Shown: positions 8,321-19,624, numbered from the stretch's first letter. The stretch: 64,000 nucleotides of DNA from Methylobacterium sp. Leaf112 (GCF_001423295.1 NZ_LMNG01000012.1:728-64727); one strand, 5' to 3'. Numbers and translations: made by a program. Notes: generated by a model from the letters alone, not told the origin.

Positions 8321-9627
8321 TGCTGCCGCAGGAGATCATCCGGGCGAAGCGCGACGGGCTCGCCCTCGATCCGGCTCGCATCGCCGAGTTCATCGCCGGC
8401 CTGACCGATGGACGCGTCACCGAGGGGCAGGCGGCGGCCTTCGCCATGGCGGTGTTCTTCCGCGGCATGTCCCAGGACGAGCGCATCGCCCTGACCCGGG
8501 CGATGACGCAATCGGGCACGGTCCTGAGATGGGACCTTCCCGGTCCCGTTCTCGACAAGCACTCCACCGGGGGCGTCGGAGACGCCGTCAGCCTTGCCCT
8601 GGCGCCCCTGGTGGCGGCCTGCGGCGGCTACGTGCCGATGATCTCCGGGCGCGGCCTCGGGCACACGGGCGGCACCCTCGACAAGCTCGGGGCCATTCCG
8701 GGCTACGACGCGCGCCCGGACCTCGACCGGTTCCGGCGGGTCACGAAAGAGGTCGGTTGCGCCATCATCGGCCAGACGCCCGACCTCGCGCCGGCCGATG
8801 CCCGCCTCTACGCCATCCGCGACGTCACCGGGACGGTGGAATCCCTCGACCTCATCACGGCGTCGATCCTGTCGAAGAAGCTCGCTGCCGGCCTCGACGG
8901 TCTGGTGATGGACGTGAAGGTCGGTTCGGGCGCGTTCATGGCGGGGCCGGACCAGGCGCGCGGCCTCGGTGAGGCCATCGTGGGCGTGGCGGGCGGGGCC
9001 GGTCTTCCCACCGTGACGCTCGTGACCGACATGGATTCGCCCCTCGCCTCTGCGGCGGGCAACGCCCTGGAGGTAGCCTACACTCTGGATTATCTCGGCG
9101 GGCGGGCGCGGGAGCCCGCCTTCCATGCCATCACCGTCGAACTCGCTGCCGAGATGCTGGTGCTGGGCCGCCTTTCGGACGCCCTGCCCGCCGCGCGGGC
9201 GCAGCTGGAGGAAGCCCTCGATTCGGGGCGTGCCCTGGAGATCTTTTCCAGCATGGTCGCGGCGCTCGGCGGACCGACCGACCTCGCCGAGCGGCCTGGG
9301 CAGTACCTCGCCAGGGCCGCCGTCGTGCGGACCGTGACGGTGCCGGAGGCCGGCGTCATCCGCCGGGCGGCGACCCGCGACATCGGTCTCGCCGTCATCG
9401 GCCTCGGCGGTGGCCGGACCCGGCCGCAGGACGCCATCGACCCCGCCGTGGGGTTCACCGGCCTCGCAAGGGCCGGCGACGCGGTCGGTCCCGACCGGCC
9501 GCTCGCCACGATCCACGCAAGGGACGCCGCCTCGGCGGACCGGGCCGAGGCGGCCCTGCGAGCGGCCTACCTCATCACGGCCGAGCCTCAGCCGGCCGAT
9601 GCCCTGCTCCGCGACAGGATCGCCTGA
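8317..9627 (+). CDS. deoA: Thymidine phosphorylase
   Basis: Phosphorolyses thymidine and deoxyuridine to the base plus deoxyribose-1-phosphate. The 436-residue protein carries KHSTGGVGD (phosphate loop, ~83-91), the family signature SGRGLGHTGGTLDKL (~110-124), ITASILSKKLAAG and MDVKVGSGAFM. Start at ATG 8317 in the 4-base overlap with deoC. Last gene of the cdd-punA-deoC-deoA unit; the next gene is convergent, 4 bases after its stop. Confidence 0.95.
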   Translation: MMLPQEIIRAKRDGLALDPARIAEFIAGLTDGRVTEGQAAAFAMAVFFRGMSQDERIALTRAMTQSGTVLRWDLPGPVLDKHSTGGVGDAVSLALAPLVAACGGYVPMISGRGLGHTGGTLDKLGAIPGYDARPDLDRFRRVTKEVGCAIIGQTPDLAPADARLYAIRDVTGTVESLDLITASILSKKLAAGLDGLVMDVKVGSGAFMAGPDQARGLGEAIVGVAGGAGLPTVTLVTDMDSPLASAAGNALEVAYTLDYLGGRAREPAFHAITVELAAEMLVLGRLSDALPAARAQLEEALDSGRALEIFSSMVAALGGPTDLAERPGQYLARAAVVRTVTVPEAGVIRRAATRDIGLAVIGLGGGRTRPQDAIDPAVGFTGLARAGDAVGPDRPLATIHARDAASADRAEAALRAAYLITAEPQPADALLRDRIA

Positions 9628-9631
9628 CCGA

Positions 9632-9955
9632 TCAGTATCGGTCGTAACCCCGGCCGCGGCCGTCGTGATGATGGTGGTGATGGTGGCCCCAGTGGCGCCG
9701 GCCGTAGCCACGGTCGTGATCCCAGCCGCGATGGTGACCACCCCAGCCGCGGTCATGGCCGCGATGATGATGCCCGCGATCGTAGCCCCGGTGACCGTAG
9801 CCGTCATGGTCGTAGACGGGCACGAACTCGGCTTGCGGTCCGACATCGGCGAACGGCAGCGCTTGGGCACCGCCGATTCCGAGGCCGATCGCGAGGGCGA
9901 GGCCAGCGGCGAGGCGGCGGCTTCGGACGAGCAGCGTGTGGGGGCGAAAAGCCAT
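9632..9955 (-). CDS. Small exported His/Gly/Asp/Arg-rich protein
   Basis: A 107-residue protein with an N-terminal signal peptide (MAFRPHTLLVRSRRLAAGLA, then a hydrophobic stretch ending near GGAQA). The rest is low complexity: HRGYDRGHHHRGHDRG-like repeats and a run of seven histidines near the C-terminus. It has no enzymatic motif. Such composition could bind Ni, Cu or Zn, or simply be a cell-surface low-complexity protein. That is inference. It stands alone with a promoter region of about 100 bases. Confidence 0.7.
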   Translation of the reverse strand: MAFRPHTLLVRSRRLAAGLALAIGLGIGGAQALPFADVGPQAEFVPVYDHDGYGHRGYDRGHHHRGHDRGWGGHHRGWDHDRGYGRRHWGHHHHHHHDGRGRGYDRY

Positions 9956-10057
9956 GACGGTCTCCCGGTCTTAGGGGGTCGACGACATCTCGACCCCGTC
10001 AGGAGAACCTAGATCGCGACGGCTGAACGCCGTGGCCGGGAGCCGTTCAGCCCTGCG

Positions 10058-10714
10058 TCAGGGACGGCGATAGGCCCAGACACGCGCCGGCGGCAGGTTG
10101 AGCCAGACGCGGTTGGAACGACTCGCCGTATAGGTCCCGGCATCGCAGCGCTCGGGAATCGGCGGAACCACCGCGTAGGTGAACTGCACGAAGGGCGCGC
10201 CCGCATGCATCATGGCGTGGGCGGCGTTGAGGAGCTTGAGACGCTGTTCCAGGGGCTTGGTGAACAGCGGAAGGCTCGACACCGTGGCGGCGGCCTTTTC
10301 GTGGACGAGGGCCCCGAGGGTGGCGGTGATGTCGTAGGCATCGCCCTGCACCACGGTGGCCCGGGGAAACCGCGTCCGCAGCAGCCGGCAGAAATCCGGG
10401 TTGTACTCGACCAGGATCAGGCGCTCCTGCTCGATGCCCCGTCGCACGAGGGCTTCCGTCACCGGACCCGTACCCGGCCCGAGTTCGATGACCGGCCCGG
10501 CCATGCGCGGATCGACGTAGGACGCCATGGTGCGGGCGAGCATCTTGCCCGACGGGGTCACCGACCCCGTGACGAGGGGACGCTCGAACCAGGAGCGCAG
10601 GAAGCGGGCCTCGTCCTCCAGCGGATCGCGCCGCACGCGCGGGGCACCGGGCGCACCCTGGAGAGCGCCGAGGGCGGCTTGGAGTTTGGTGCTGGGACGG
10701 CGGAGCGGCGGCAA
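10058..10714 (-). CDS. PmtA-like phospholipid N-methyltransferase
   Basis: A class I SAM-dependent methyltransferase of 218 residues resembling the Rhodobacter/Sinorhizobium PmtA family, which methylates phosphatidylethanolamine towards phosphatidylcholine. Motif I is VIELGPGTGPVTEAL (~75-89). LILVEYNPDFCRLLRTRFP follows as the acidic motif II strand, then VVQGDAYD and TVSSLPLFTKP, the post-motif segment characteristic of this group. An amphipathic N-terminus would fit membrane surface binding. The lipid substrate is inferred from the family; KsgA-like relatives are less likely given the LPLF segment. Confidence 0.75.
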   Translation of the reverse strand: MPPLRRPSTKLQAALGALQGAPGAPRVRRDPLEDEARFLRSWFERPLVTGSVTPSGKMLARTMASYVDPRMAGPVIELGPGTGPVTEALVRRGIEQERLILVEYNPDFCRLLRTRFPRATVVQGDAYDITATLGALVHEKAAATVSSLPLFTKPLEQRLKLLNAAHAMMHAGAPFVQFTYAVVPPIPERCDAGTYTASRSNRVWLNLPPARVWAYRRP

Positions 10715-10749
10715 GACCCTAGGCCCTCAGATCACGGTTTGGGAAGGAA

Positions 10750-10780
10750 AGGCTAGACGCCGAAGGCCGTGTACAGTCAA
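10750..10780 (-). promoter_or_regulatory. Possible sigma-70-type promoter for the PmtA-like gene
   Basis: On the minus strand TTGACT (10775-10780) lies 19 bases from TAGCCT (10750-10755); a TCTAGC read at 17-base spacing is the alternative -10. It lies 36 bases upstream of the start codon. The -35 is good, but the -10 and spacing are imperfect. Confidence 0.35.
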
Positions 10781-10885
10781 GCCGCATCGGCGCTTCGCCC
10801 CCGGGTCCGGTCGTGCGTTCGGTCGAGCGGTGCGGCCCAGCCACAATCATAACCGGCTTCGCGGCCGTTCGATCCCGCACCGTGT

Positions 10886-12052
10886 TCACTGTCGGGCGGT
10901 ACCGCCGAGTCCGTCGAAGAACTCGCGGACCTTGGAGAAGAAGCCCGCGCTCTCGGGGTGGTTCTCGTCGGAAGCCGACTGACCGAATTCCTGCAGCAGC
11001 TCGCGCTGGCGCTTGGTCAGATTCTGCGGCGTCTCGACGAACACCTGGATGTAGAGGTCGCCGACCTCGCGGGCGCGCAGCACCGGCATGCCCTTGCCCT
11101 TGATGCGGAACTGCTTGGCCGTCTGCGTGCCGGCCGGGATCCGCACCTGGGTCTGCGAGCCGTCGATGACCGGCACGGTGATCTCGCCCGACAGGGCCGC
11201 CGTCACCATGTTGATCGGCACCCGGCAGAACAGATCGGCGCCGTCGCGCTGGAAGAATTCGTGCGGCTTGATCGAGAGGAACACGTAGAGGTCGCCCGCC
11301 GGGCCGCCGCGCAGGCCGGTCTCGCCCTCGCCGGCGAGACGGATGCGCAGGCCGTCGTCGACGCCCGCCGGCACGTTGATCGACAGGGTGCGCTCGCGCG
11401 TGACGCGGCCGGCGCCCGAGCAATTGCCGCACGGATCGTCGATGACCTCGCCGCGTCCGTGGCAGTTCGGGCAGGTCCGCTCGATGGCGAAGAACCCCTG
11501 CGCGGCGCGTACGCGGCCGTAGCCGCCGCAGGTCTGGCACGGGCGCGGCTTCGAGCCGGCCTTGGCACCCGACCCCGAGCACACCTCGCAGGTGACGGCG
11601 GTCGCCATCTTGATGGTCTCCGCCTTGCCGGCGAAGGCCTCCTCCAGGGAGATCTCGAGGTTGTAGCGCAGATCGGCGCCGCGCTCGCGGGTGGAACCGC
11701 CGCGTCCGCCCGCGCCGGCTCGCGCACCGCCGGGGGCCGCGCGTCCGTCGCCGAAGAAATTGTCGAAGATGTCCGACATGAAATCGCCGAACTCGTTGCC
11801 GAATCCGGGGCCGCCCCCGCCGCCCTGCTGGAATGCGGCATGGCCGAAGCGGTCGTAGGCTGCGCGCTTCTGGCCGTCGGTCAGGGTCTGGTAGGCCTCG
11901 TTGACTTCCTTGAACTTGACCTCGGCCTCCGCATTCCCGGGATTGCGATCGGGATGGTAGGTCATGGCGAGCTTGCGGAAGGCGACTTTCATCTCGCCGT
12001 CGGTCGCGGTCTTGGCGACGCCAAGAATCTCGTAATAGTCCCGCTTCGACAT
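10886..12052 (-). CDS. dnaJ: Chaperone DnaJ
   Basis: Hsp40 co-chaperone that delivers clients to DnaK and stimulates its ATPase. A full type I protein of 388 residues: J domain at 1-70 with HPD at 33-35; Gly/Phe-rich linker to ~130; a zinc-binding domain with four CxxCxGxG repeats ([32 protein letters not shown]); then the C-terminal client-binding domains. The start is set at [11 protein letters not shown] (12052), four codons inside a longer reading. It lies 112 bases downstream of dnaK on the same strand. Confidence 0.96.
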   Translation of the reverse strand: MSKRDYYEILGVAKTATDGEMKVAFRKLAMTYHPDRNPGNAEAEVKFKEVNEAYQTLTDGQKRAAYDRFGHAAFQQGGGGGPGFGNEFGDFMSDIFDNFFGDGRAAPGGARAGAGGRGGSTRERGADLRYNLEISLEEAFAGKAETIKMATAVTCEVCSGSGAKAGSKPRPCQTCGGYGRVRAAQGFFAIERTCPNCHGRGEVIDDPCGNCSGAGRVTRERTLSINVPAGVDDGLRIRLAGEGETGLRGGPAGDLYVFLSIKPHEFFQRDGADLFCRVPINMVTAALSGEITVPVIDGSQTQVRIPAGTQTAKQFRIKGKGMPVLRAREVGDLYIQVFVETPQNLTKRQRELLQEFGQSASDENHPESAGFFSKVREFFDGLGGTARQ

Positions 12053-12125
12053 ACCCGCCCTCAAAAGTCGTTCGGCGCGCCGGCATCCACCGGGGACCGC
12101 ACCGTCATCTGACCAGACATGGCGA

Positions 12126-12147
12126 GGGGCCGGATTACTCCGACCCC
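12126..12147 (-). other. Stem-loop between dnaK and dnaJ
   Basis: GGGGTCGGA and TCCGGCCCC pair across a GTAA-type tetraloop on the minus strand. No U-tract follows, so it may be a partial terminator or an RNA-stabilising or processing element that lowers dnaJ relative to dnaK. Function is inference. Confidence 0.45.
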
Positions 12148-12164
12148 CCGTTTCTCAAGGGGCG

Positions 12165-14078
<1,914 letters not shown>

Positions 14079-14533
14079 GGTGGGATCCCTCTGTTGTGCT
14101 TGGTCAAGCAGACCGCCGAGCCCCGAAGCAGCTCGGCCCATGGCGGTGAAAAACTGAGATTGGCGAGCCGGATCGCGCCCGGGCCGAACGTCGCGAAACG
14201 CTCAGGCTCGGGTCTTAATCCCGCGTCCCGCCGGATATAAGAAGGGGGATGCGGAGCCGCAAGGCGAACCGGAAACGACCCGGGGGAACCGGGCGCGCCC
14301 TCGGAGCGGATCGCGCCCGAGGGCGTTATCCCGTTCTCGCAGCGGCTCGATCCCGGCCGAGGACGCGAATTCCCACGGCCCGCCGCCGCGATTCTGTTGT
14401 AACGGCGCCACGTTCAAGCCATGGCCCCCATGGTAGGCTGACGGGTGGCCGTGTTCATCCGCGAGTTGATCTCGCAGTTCCTGCGGCCGGCGAGCTCCCG
14501 CGGCCGGCGAGTTCCCACAGCCGGAAAGTCCCG
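14079..14533. other. Gene-free divergent region between dnaK and a secreted-protein gene
   Basis: About 455 bases without a supported gene. It holds the RpoH-type promoter of dnaK on the minus strand and must also hold the promoter of the divergent gene starting at 14534. A TAGGCT at 14434-14439 is a possible -10 for the latter, but no well-spaced -35 accompanies it. No CIRCE repeat is seen. Confidence 0.5.
14232..14263 (-). promoter_or_regulatory. RpoH (sigma-32) heat-shock promoter of dnaK
   Basis: Reading the minus strand, CTTG (14263-14260) is followed after 18 bases by CTTATATCCG (14241-14232). This fits the alphaproteobacterial RpoH pattern as I recall it, CTTG, 17-18 bases, CYTATNTNNG. 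It lies ~155 bases upstream of the dnaK start, so the transcript would have a long 5' leader. Confidence 0.75.
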
Positions 14534-15520
14534 ATGCCCCCGTTGACCCGCGCCCTCCTCCTCGCACCCCTGCTGCTCGCGCCACCCAGCCCGGCCGCCG
14601 CGCAGAACTTCTTCGAGGAGCTGTTCGGAATCGGGCGCGCCGCCAAGCCGCCGGTTCCGCCCCGCGGCGTCCCGGGTGGCGTCCAGCCGGGCTCGCCCAT
14701 CGCGCCGCCTCCGGGCGCCCCGGGGGATGCGCCGACTGCGGAGGTGCCGCGCGCGCCTGCGGTTCCGAAGCAGCCCGTGGTTCTCAAGGCGCCGCCGGAG
14801 GACAACGTCGTCGGCCAGGAGCTGATGCACAACGGCCTCAACGGCAGCCTGAAGCTGGAAAAGACCGGGGGCGGCACGACCGCCCGCATGATCCTGCCGG
14901 GCACCAAGGTGTCCCAGCCGAGCGAGAGCTGCACCGTGCCGTGGAACGGCGGCACGCCCGCGACCCTCACGGCCGAAGGGCGACCCGACGGACTCGCCCG
15001 CTTCGAAGCCGCCGGGGCCACCTGCCCCCTGCGCTTCGAGGTGGTGGACGGCGGTGTGCTGGTGACATCCCTCGGGGCCACGCCGATCTGCACCGTGGCG
15101 GCCGCCGATTGCGCCACCACGCCGGCGGGCCTGTGGGGGCCAGCCGCCGCGACCCTGATCCCGCGGGCGGCCGAATTCGACGGCGCGCGCGGCACGGCCG
15201 ACCGCGCGGTCCGTGAGAACTACAAGCTCATGACCCAGCGGGCGCGCGGACAGGACGTCCGCCCCATCGTCACCGAGCAGGCGGCGTTCTCGTCCGACCG
15301 CGAGCAGCTGTGCCGGACTTATGCCCGGGAAGGCGCGCACGGCTTCTGCAATCTGCGCTTCACCGAAGGCCGAGCCCTCGCGCTCGCCACCCGCCTCGGC
15401 GTCAACACCGCCAGCGCCGCCCCTACGGCGGCCGCCGCCCCACGGCCGCGCCGCAAGCCGCAACCGTCCGTCGAGGGAATGAACCCGGATGCCGGCGGCG
15501 CGCCGGCTTTTCCGGAGTAG
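14534..15520 (+). CDS. Secreted protein of unknown function
   Basis: A 328-residue protein with a clear signal peptide (MPPLTRALLLAPLLLAPPSP, then AAAQN). A Pro-rich linker covers residues ~35-95. A small beta-rich region with paired cysteines follows (SCTVPWNGG, ATCPLRFEV, PICTV, ADCATTP), and then a helical, Cys-containing segment (LCRTYAREGAHGFCNLRF) and a basic Pro-rich tail. I do not recognise the family. The cysteine pattern suggests a disulfide-bonded periplasmic protein. Start at ATG 14534. It is divergent from dnaK and convergent with yqgE. Confidence 0.7.
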   Translation: MPPLTRALLLAPLLLAPPSPAAAQNFFEELFGIGRAAKPPVPPRGVPGGVQPGSPIAPPPGAPGDAPTAEVPRAPAVPKQPVVLKAPPEDNVVGQELMHNGLNGSLKLEKTGGGTTARMILPGTKVSQPSESCTVPWNGGTPATLTAEGRPDGLARFEAAGATCPLRFEVVDGGVLVTSLGATPICTVAAADCATTPAGLWGPAAATLIPRAAEFDGARGTADRAVRENYKLMTQRARGQDVRPIVTEQAAFSSDREQLCRTYAREGAHGFCNLRFTEGRALALATRLGVNTASAAPTAAAAPRPRRKPQPSVEGMNPDAGGAPAFPE

Positions 15521-15638
15521 GGGTTTCGAGAGGGATCATCCCTTTGGCGGGTGCCGGGCAGAGACCGACGAAGAATCAGGGCCGGTTTCTCAAAACTCTT
15601 GCCCTGACCCGCGAGGGGCTCGCCCTTCGGACCCTGAT

Positions 15639-16247
15639 TCAGGCGTGGCCGGCATCCATCGACAGCATGGCCGGGTCGATGCCGATGCCGCGCAGGGTGC
15701 GTTCGTACTTCGCATCGAGGGCGGTGTTGAAGATCAGCTCCGGGTCGGCCGGGCAGGTGAGCCAGCCGTTGGCCAGGATCTCGTTCTCGAGCTGGCCGGC
15801 CTGCCATCCGGCATAGCCGAGCGCCAGGACGGCGCTGGCGGGACCGGCGCCGTTGGCGATGGCCCGCAGGATATCGACGGTGGCGGTGAGGCAGATGCCG
15901 TCGTCGATGATCAGGGTCGACTGGTCGATGTGGAAATCGTCCGTGTGCAGCACGAAGCCGCGCTTGGCATCCACCGGGCCGCCCATGAGCACGGGCATGT
16001 GGCCGACCCGCTCGCGCAGGCGGATGGCGTCGAGTTCGGTGGCGATCTCGAGTTGGATCAGCAGGTCGGGCATGTTGAGGTTCTGAACCGGCTTGTTCAG
16101 GATGATGCCCATGGCTCCATCCGCCGAGTGGGCACAGAGATAGATCACCGAGCGCGAGAAGCGCGCATCCGTGAGCCCCGGCATGGCGACCAGGAACTGG
16201 CCTTCGAGGGAGGCGGGATCACCCGACTGGGACCGTGATGACTGCAT
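15639..16247 (-). CDS. YqgE/AlgH family protein
   Basis: A 202-residue protein of the UPF0301/DUF179 family: [20 protein letters not shown] at the N-terminus, then [37 protein letters not shown] and [20 protein letters not shown]. The family is widespread and was once linked to alginate regulation (AlgH); its biochemical role is not settled. The start at 16247 is chosen because family similarity begins just after it. It is divergent from the peroxiredoxin gene across ~165 bases. Confidence 0.9.
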   Translation of the reverse strand: MQSSRSQSGDPASLEGQFLVAMPGLTDARFSRSVIYLCAHSADGAMGIILNKPVQNLNMPDLLIQLEIATELDAIRLRERVGHMPVLMGGPVDAKRGFVLHTDDFHIDQSTLIIDDGICLTATVDILRAIANGAGPASAVLALGYAGWQAGQLENEILANGWLTCPADPELIFNTALDAKYERTLRGIGIDPAMLSMDAGHA

Positions 16248-16411
16248 ACCCCATGCTACGCCCGTCGGTGCCCTTGTCCAAGGCGCAAATCCGAGAGGCG
16301 CAGCAAGGCGTTCGGCCGCGTGTGCACGGCCGTCGCGGTTGCCTCGACACGCGGGAGCCCGCGCGATAGACGGCAGGGACGTACGGGCGCGACGCCCGCA
16401 GGAGATCACCC

Positions 16412-16894
16412 ATGACGATCCAGGTTGGCGACCACCTGCCCCAGGTCACGTTCCGCGTCAGCGGCAAGGACGGCCCCGAGGCCCGGACCACGGACGACGT
16501 GTTCAAGGGGCGTCGGGTCGTCCTCGTGGGCGTTCCGGGGGCGTTCACCCCGAGCTGCCACCGCAACCACCTGCCGGGCTTCGTCGAGAAGCAGGCCGAG
16601 ATCAAGGCGCGCGGCATTGATGCCGTGGCGATCACCTCCGTCAACGATGTGTTCGTCCTCGACGCCTGGCAGAAGGCCAGCGGTGCCGAGGCCCTCGAAT
16701 TCCTCGCCGACGGCAACGCCGAATTCGCCAAGGCGCTGGGCCTCGACATGGACGGCACGGGCTTCGGCCTCGGGCCGCGCTCGAAGCGCTACGCCATGCT
16801 GGTGGAGGACGGCGTCGTGCGGGTGCTCAACGTCGAGGATTCGCCGGCCAAGACCGAGATCTCCGGCGTCGACGCGCTGCTCAAGGTGATCTGA
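16412..16894 (+). CDS. Peroxiredoxin, Prx5 type
   Basis: A thiol peroxidase of 160 residues reducing H2O2 and alkyl hydroperoxides. The Prx5-type active site is visible as [17 protein letters not shown] with peroxidatic Cys49, followed by [13 protein letters not shown] and the [12 protein letters not shown] strand. No second conserved cysteine is evident, so it may be glutathione- or glutaredoxin-dependent, as many bacterial Prx5 enzymes are. A GGAGATC ribosome site precedes the ATG, and an intrinsic terminator follows the gene. Confidence 0.93.
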   Translation: MTIQVGDHLPQVTFRVSGKDGPEARTTDDVFKGRRVVLVGVPGAFTPSCHRNHLPGFVEKQAEIKARGIDAVAITSVNDVFVLDAWQKASGAEALEFLADGNAEFAKALGLDMDGTGFGLGPRSKRYAMLVEDGVVRVLNVEDSPAKTEISGVDALLKVI

Positions 16895-16923
16895 CGCTTC
16901 GGTCACCCACCGAGACCATGCGG

Positions 16924-16949
16924 GCCCGGGGTGATCCCCCGGGCTTTTT
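16924..16949 (+). terminator. Intrinsic terminator after the peroxiredoxin gene
   Basis: An 8-bp perfect stem (GCCCGGGG with CCCCGGGC) followed by five Ts, 30 bases after the stop codon. Confidence 0.85.
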
Positions 16950-17118
16950 CATGCCTCCCTGCATTCGAGGTCTGTGCCGTCGCCTGGATATGGTTTTCGC
17001 CGACGAGGCGGCCGGACCGGCCAAAAGTTCGGCAGCTCTTATCAAGCTTTCAAGATACGAATTTTAGGCGGACACTGTCGTTTCGGGAATCAACCGAGCT
17101 TTCGATAGGGAGAACGCC

Positions 17119-17556
17119 ATGCCCTTCCGTTCCGAAACCTGTGCCATTGTCCTCATGGCTGGCCTCGCGATGTCGGCGCCGGCCTTCGCGGATGATCCGA
17201 AGGCCACGGCCCAGGCGGCGGCCGACCGCTGGGACCAGAGCTTCAACACCGGGGATATGGACGCACTGACGACGCTCTACGGCACCGACGCCGAAGTCGT
17301 CACGAAGGGGGCGCCGCTCTCGGGCGGCCCGAGCATCCAGGCCTACTTCACCAATCTGAAGTCGAAGGGGTTCGCGGATCACAAGCTGACGGTCCAGTCG
17401 GCGAAAGCGAAGGGCGACCTCCTCCTCGCCAGTGGACGCTGGGAGGCGAGCGGCCCCGGGGACGGCGGCGCCCGCAAGGTGTTCAGCGGAAACTGGGTCA
17501 ACGTCCTGGAGCGCCAGGGTGACGGGTGGCGGACGGTGCTGCACACTTGGAACTGA
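17119..17556 (+). CDS. Exported SnoaL-like/DUF4440 protein (NTF2 fold)
   Basis: A 145-residue protein with a signal peptide cleaved near AFA-DD (residue 24). The remainder resembles the NTF2-like SnoaL/DUF4440 group: AAADRWDQSFNTGDMDALTT, LYGTDAEVV, then SGNWVNVLERQGDGWRTVLHTWN. Members bind small ligands or act as isomerases and hydrolases; no catalytic set can be assigned here. The ATG follows a GGGAGAACGCC site. Convergent with thrB at 13 bases. Confidence 0.78.
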   Translation: MPFRSETCAIVLMAGLAMSAPAFADDPKATAQAAADRWDQSFNTGDMDALTTLYGTDAEVVTKGAPLSGGPSIQAYFTNLKSKGFADHKLTVQSAKAKGDLLLASGRWEASGPGDGGARKVFSGNWVNVLERQGDGWRTVLHTWN

Positions 17557-17569
17557 AGCACGGCCCCGA

Positions 17570-18535
17570 TCAGGCGCCGCGCCCGTAATCCTCGGCCCGT
17601 GTCGCCGTGCGGTGGAACGTCAAGCGGCGGTCGTATTCCAGGGGGTCCTTCGGCTGGACCAGGGCGCCCGGCGGCACGTTCAGCCAATCGACCAGGCGGG
17701 TCAGCAGGAAGCGCAGGGCCGCGCCCCGGCACAGGATCGGCAGGGCGGCGACCTCTGGCGGGGTCAGGGGCCGGACGGTCTCGTACCCGGCGATGAGGGC
17801 CGCGCCCCGGTCGCGGTCAAAAGTGCCGTCGGCCTCGAAGCACCACGCGTTGAGGCAGATGGCGAGGTCGTACGCGAAGGCGTCGGTGCAGGCGAAGTAG
17901 AAGTCGATGAGGCCCGACAGGTCGTCGCCGATGAAGAACACGTTGTCGGTGAAGAGGTCGGCGTGGATCACGCCCGAGGGCAGACCGCGCGGCCAGCCGG
18001 CTTCGAGAACCGCGAGGTCGCCGCGCACTCGCTCGGCGAGGCCCGGCGCCACGCCGTCGGCCTGGGGTTCGGCGCCCCGGAACAGCGGACCCCAGGCTTC
18101 GACCGAGAGGCTGTTGTCGCGCCGCATGGGAAAATCGCTGCCGGCGGCGTGCAGGCCCGCCAGCGCCCCGCCCAGCGCGCGGCAATGGTCGGGATTCGGC
18201 CGTTTGACCGAAACGCCTTCGAGGAAGCTGACGATCACCGCCGGACGGCCGCAGAGTTCGCCGAGCGCCACGCCGGCGCGGTTGCGGATCGGCTGCGGGC
18301 AGGCGAGGCCGCGCGCGGCGAGATGCTCCATGAGGTTGAGGAAGAACGGCAGGTCGTCCAGGCGCACCCGCTTCTCGTACAGGGTGAGGATGTAGGCGCC
18401 GGCCGTGGTGTGTACGAAGAAGTTGGTGTTCTCGACGCCCTCGGCGATGCCCTTGTACGAGAGCAGGGTGCCGATGTCGTAGGCGCTGAGGAAGCGGGTC
18501 AGCGCCTCGTCGGAGACCTCGGTGTAGACGGCCAC
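17570..18535 (-). CDS. thrB: Homoserine kinase, ThrB2 (APH-fold) type
   Basis: Phosphorylates homoserine in threonine synthesis. The 321-residue protein belongs to the aminoglycoside-phosphotransferase-like homoserine kinases of alphaproteobacteria, not the GHMP class: YKGIAEGVENTNFFVHTT, VIHADLFTDNVFFIGDDLSGLIDFYFACTD (split here: catalytic HADLFTDN and metal-binding DFYFACTD), ICLNAWCF. A GTG at 18535 is chosen because the family normally begins MAVYT. A strong terminator lies only 26 bases upstream, between this gene and ispH. Confidence 0.92.
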   Translation of the reverse strand: MAVYTEVSDEALTRFLSAYDIGTLLSYKGIAEGVENTNFFVHTTAGAYILTLYEKRVRLDDLPFFLNLMEHLAARGLACPQPIRNRAGVALGELCGRPAVIVSFLEGVSVKRPNPDHCRALGGALAGLHAAGSDFPMRRDNSLSVEAWGPLFRGAEPQADGVAPGLAERVRGDLAVLEAGWPRGLPSGVIHADLFTDNVFFIGDDLSGLIDFYFACTDAFAYDLAICLNAWCFEADGTFDRDRGAALIAGYETVRPLTPPEVAALPILCRGAALRFLLTRLVDWLNVPPGALVQPKDPLEYDRRLTFHRTATRAEDYGRGA

Positions 18536-18560
18536 GGGCGGTTCGCTCGAAGGTTGGGGG

Positions 18561-18592
18561 TTCAAAAAGAACAAGGGCGCCGATGGGCGCCC
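18561..18592 (-). terminator. Intrinsic terminator between ispH and thrB
   Basis: On the minus strand a 7-bp perfect stem (GGGCGCC with GGCGCCC, loop CATC) is followed directly by a U-rich tract TTGTTCTTTTT. It begins about 30 bases after the ispH stop and ends 26 bases before the thrB GTG. Confidence 0.8.
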
Positions 18593-18622
18593 CTGCAGGT
18601 CGAATCAATGGAAAGGCCGCGT

Positions 18623-19624
18623 CTACTCGGCGGCTTCGCTGCGCAGTTCGCGCGGCAGCGGAAAGGACATGTCCTCCACCACCGTCGAGACCGTGTCCAC
18701 CGTGACGGTGTAGCGGGCGGCGAAGGCGTCGATGATCTCTTCCACTAGCACTTCCGGGGCCGAGGCGCCGGCGGTGAGGCCGAGGCGGCGCACGTCCTTG
18801 AACGCCTCCCAGTCGATCTCCTCGGCGCGCAGCACGAGGCGGGTGATCGGGCAGCCGACGCGCTCGGCGACCTCGCGCAGGCGCTGCGAGTTCGAGGAGT
18901 TGGACGAGCCCACGACGATCACGGCATCGACGAGGGGGGCCACCTGCTTCACCGCCTCCTGGCGGTTGGTGGTGGCGTAGCAGATGTCGTCCTTGTGCGG
19001 CCCGGTGATGGTCGGGAACTTCTTCTTCAGGGCCTCGACGATGTGGTGGGTGTCGTCCACCGACAGGGTCGTCTGCGTCACCCAGGCGAGGTTGTCGCGG
19101 CTCTCAGGCTCAAGGGCGGCGATCTGCTCGAGGTCTTCCACCAGGGTGATGGAGCCGGCGGGCAACTGGCCCATGGTGCCGACCACCTCAGGATGGCCCG
19201 AATGGCCCACGAGGAGAACGTGGCGGCCGCGCTTGTGGTGGATCTCGGCCTCGCGGTGAACCTTGGTCACCAGGGGGCAGGTGGCGTCGATGGTGGTGAG
19301 CCCGCGCGAATCGGCGTTGTTCGGGACGGTCTTGGCGACGCCGTGGGCGGAGAAGATCACCGGGGCGGAGCCGTCCGGCACCTCGTCGAGCTCACGCACG
19401 AACACGGCGCCTTTGCGCTTCAGGCTCTCGACCACGTATTTGTTGTGGACGATCTCGTGCCGGACGTAGACCGGCGGTCCGTAAATGGCGAGCGCGCGCT
19501 CGACCACGTCGATGGCCCGCACCACGCCGGCGCAGAACCCGCGCGGGGCGCAGAGCAGAATCTCCAGGGGGGGCTTCTCCGCGCTGGCGGAGGCGATCTG
19601 GGTGGTCGGGATTGCTTCGCTCAT
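18623..19624 (-). CDS. ispH: 4-hydroxy-3-methylbut-2-enyl diphosphate reductase
   Basis: Last enzyme of the MEP isoprenoid pathway, yielding IPP and DMAPP through a 4Fe-4S cluster. The three cluster cysteines are present: Cys31 in PRGFCAGV, Cys116 in [11 protein letters not shown] and Cys215 in [10 protein letters not shown]. The substrate-binding residues of [15 protein letters not shown] and [13 protein letters not shown] are also intact. At 333 residues, with an N-terminal extension of ~20, it is typical of Rhizobiales. The start at 19624 is preferred over a longer reading without similarity. thrB follows on the same strand. Confidence 0.96.
   Translation of the reverse strand: MSEAIPTTQIASASAEKPPLEILLCAPRGFCAGVVRAIDVVERALAIYGPPVYVRHEIVHNKYVVESLKRKGAVFVRELDEVPDGSAPVIFSAHGVAKTVPNNADSRGLTTIDATCPLVTKVHREAEIHHKRGRHVLLVGHSGHPEVVGTMGQLPAGSITLVEDLEQIAALEPESRDNLAWVTQTTLSVDDTHHIVEALKKKFPTITGPHKDDICYATTNRQEAVKQVAPLVDAVIVVGSSNSSNSQRLREVAERVGCPITRLVLRAEEIDWEAFKDVRRLGLTAGASAPEVLVEEIIDAFAARYTVTVDTVSTVVEDMSFPLPRELRSEAAE

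Noticed and set aside
12053..12164. Full intrinsic terminator between dnaK and dnaJ
   Set aside because: The hairpin there lacks a U-tract, so I listed it only as a stem-loop.
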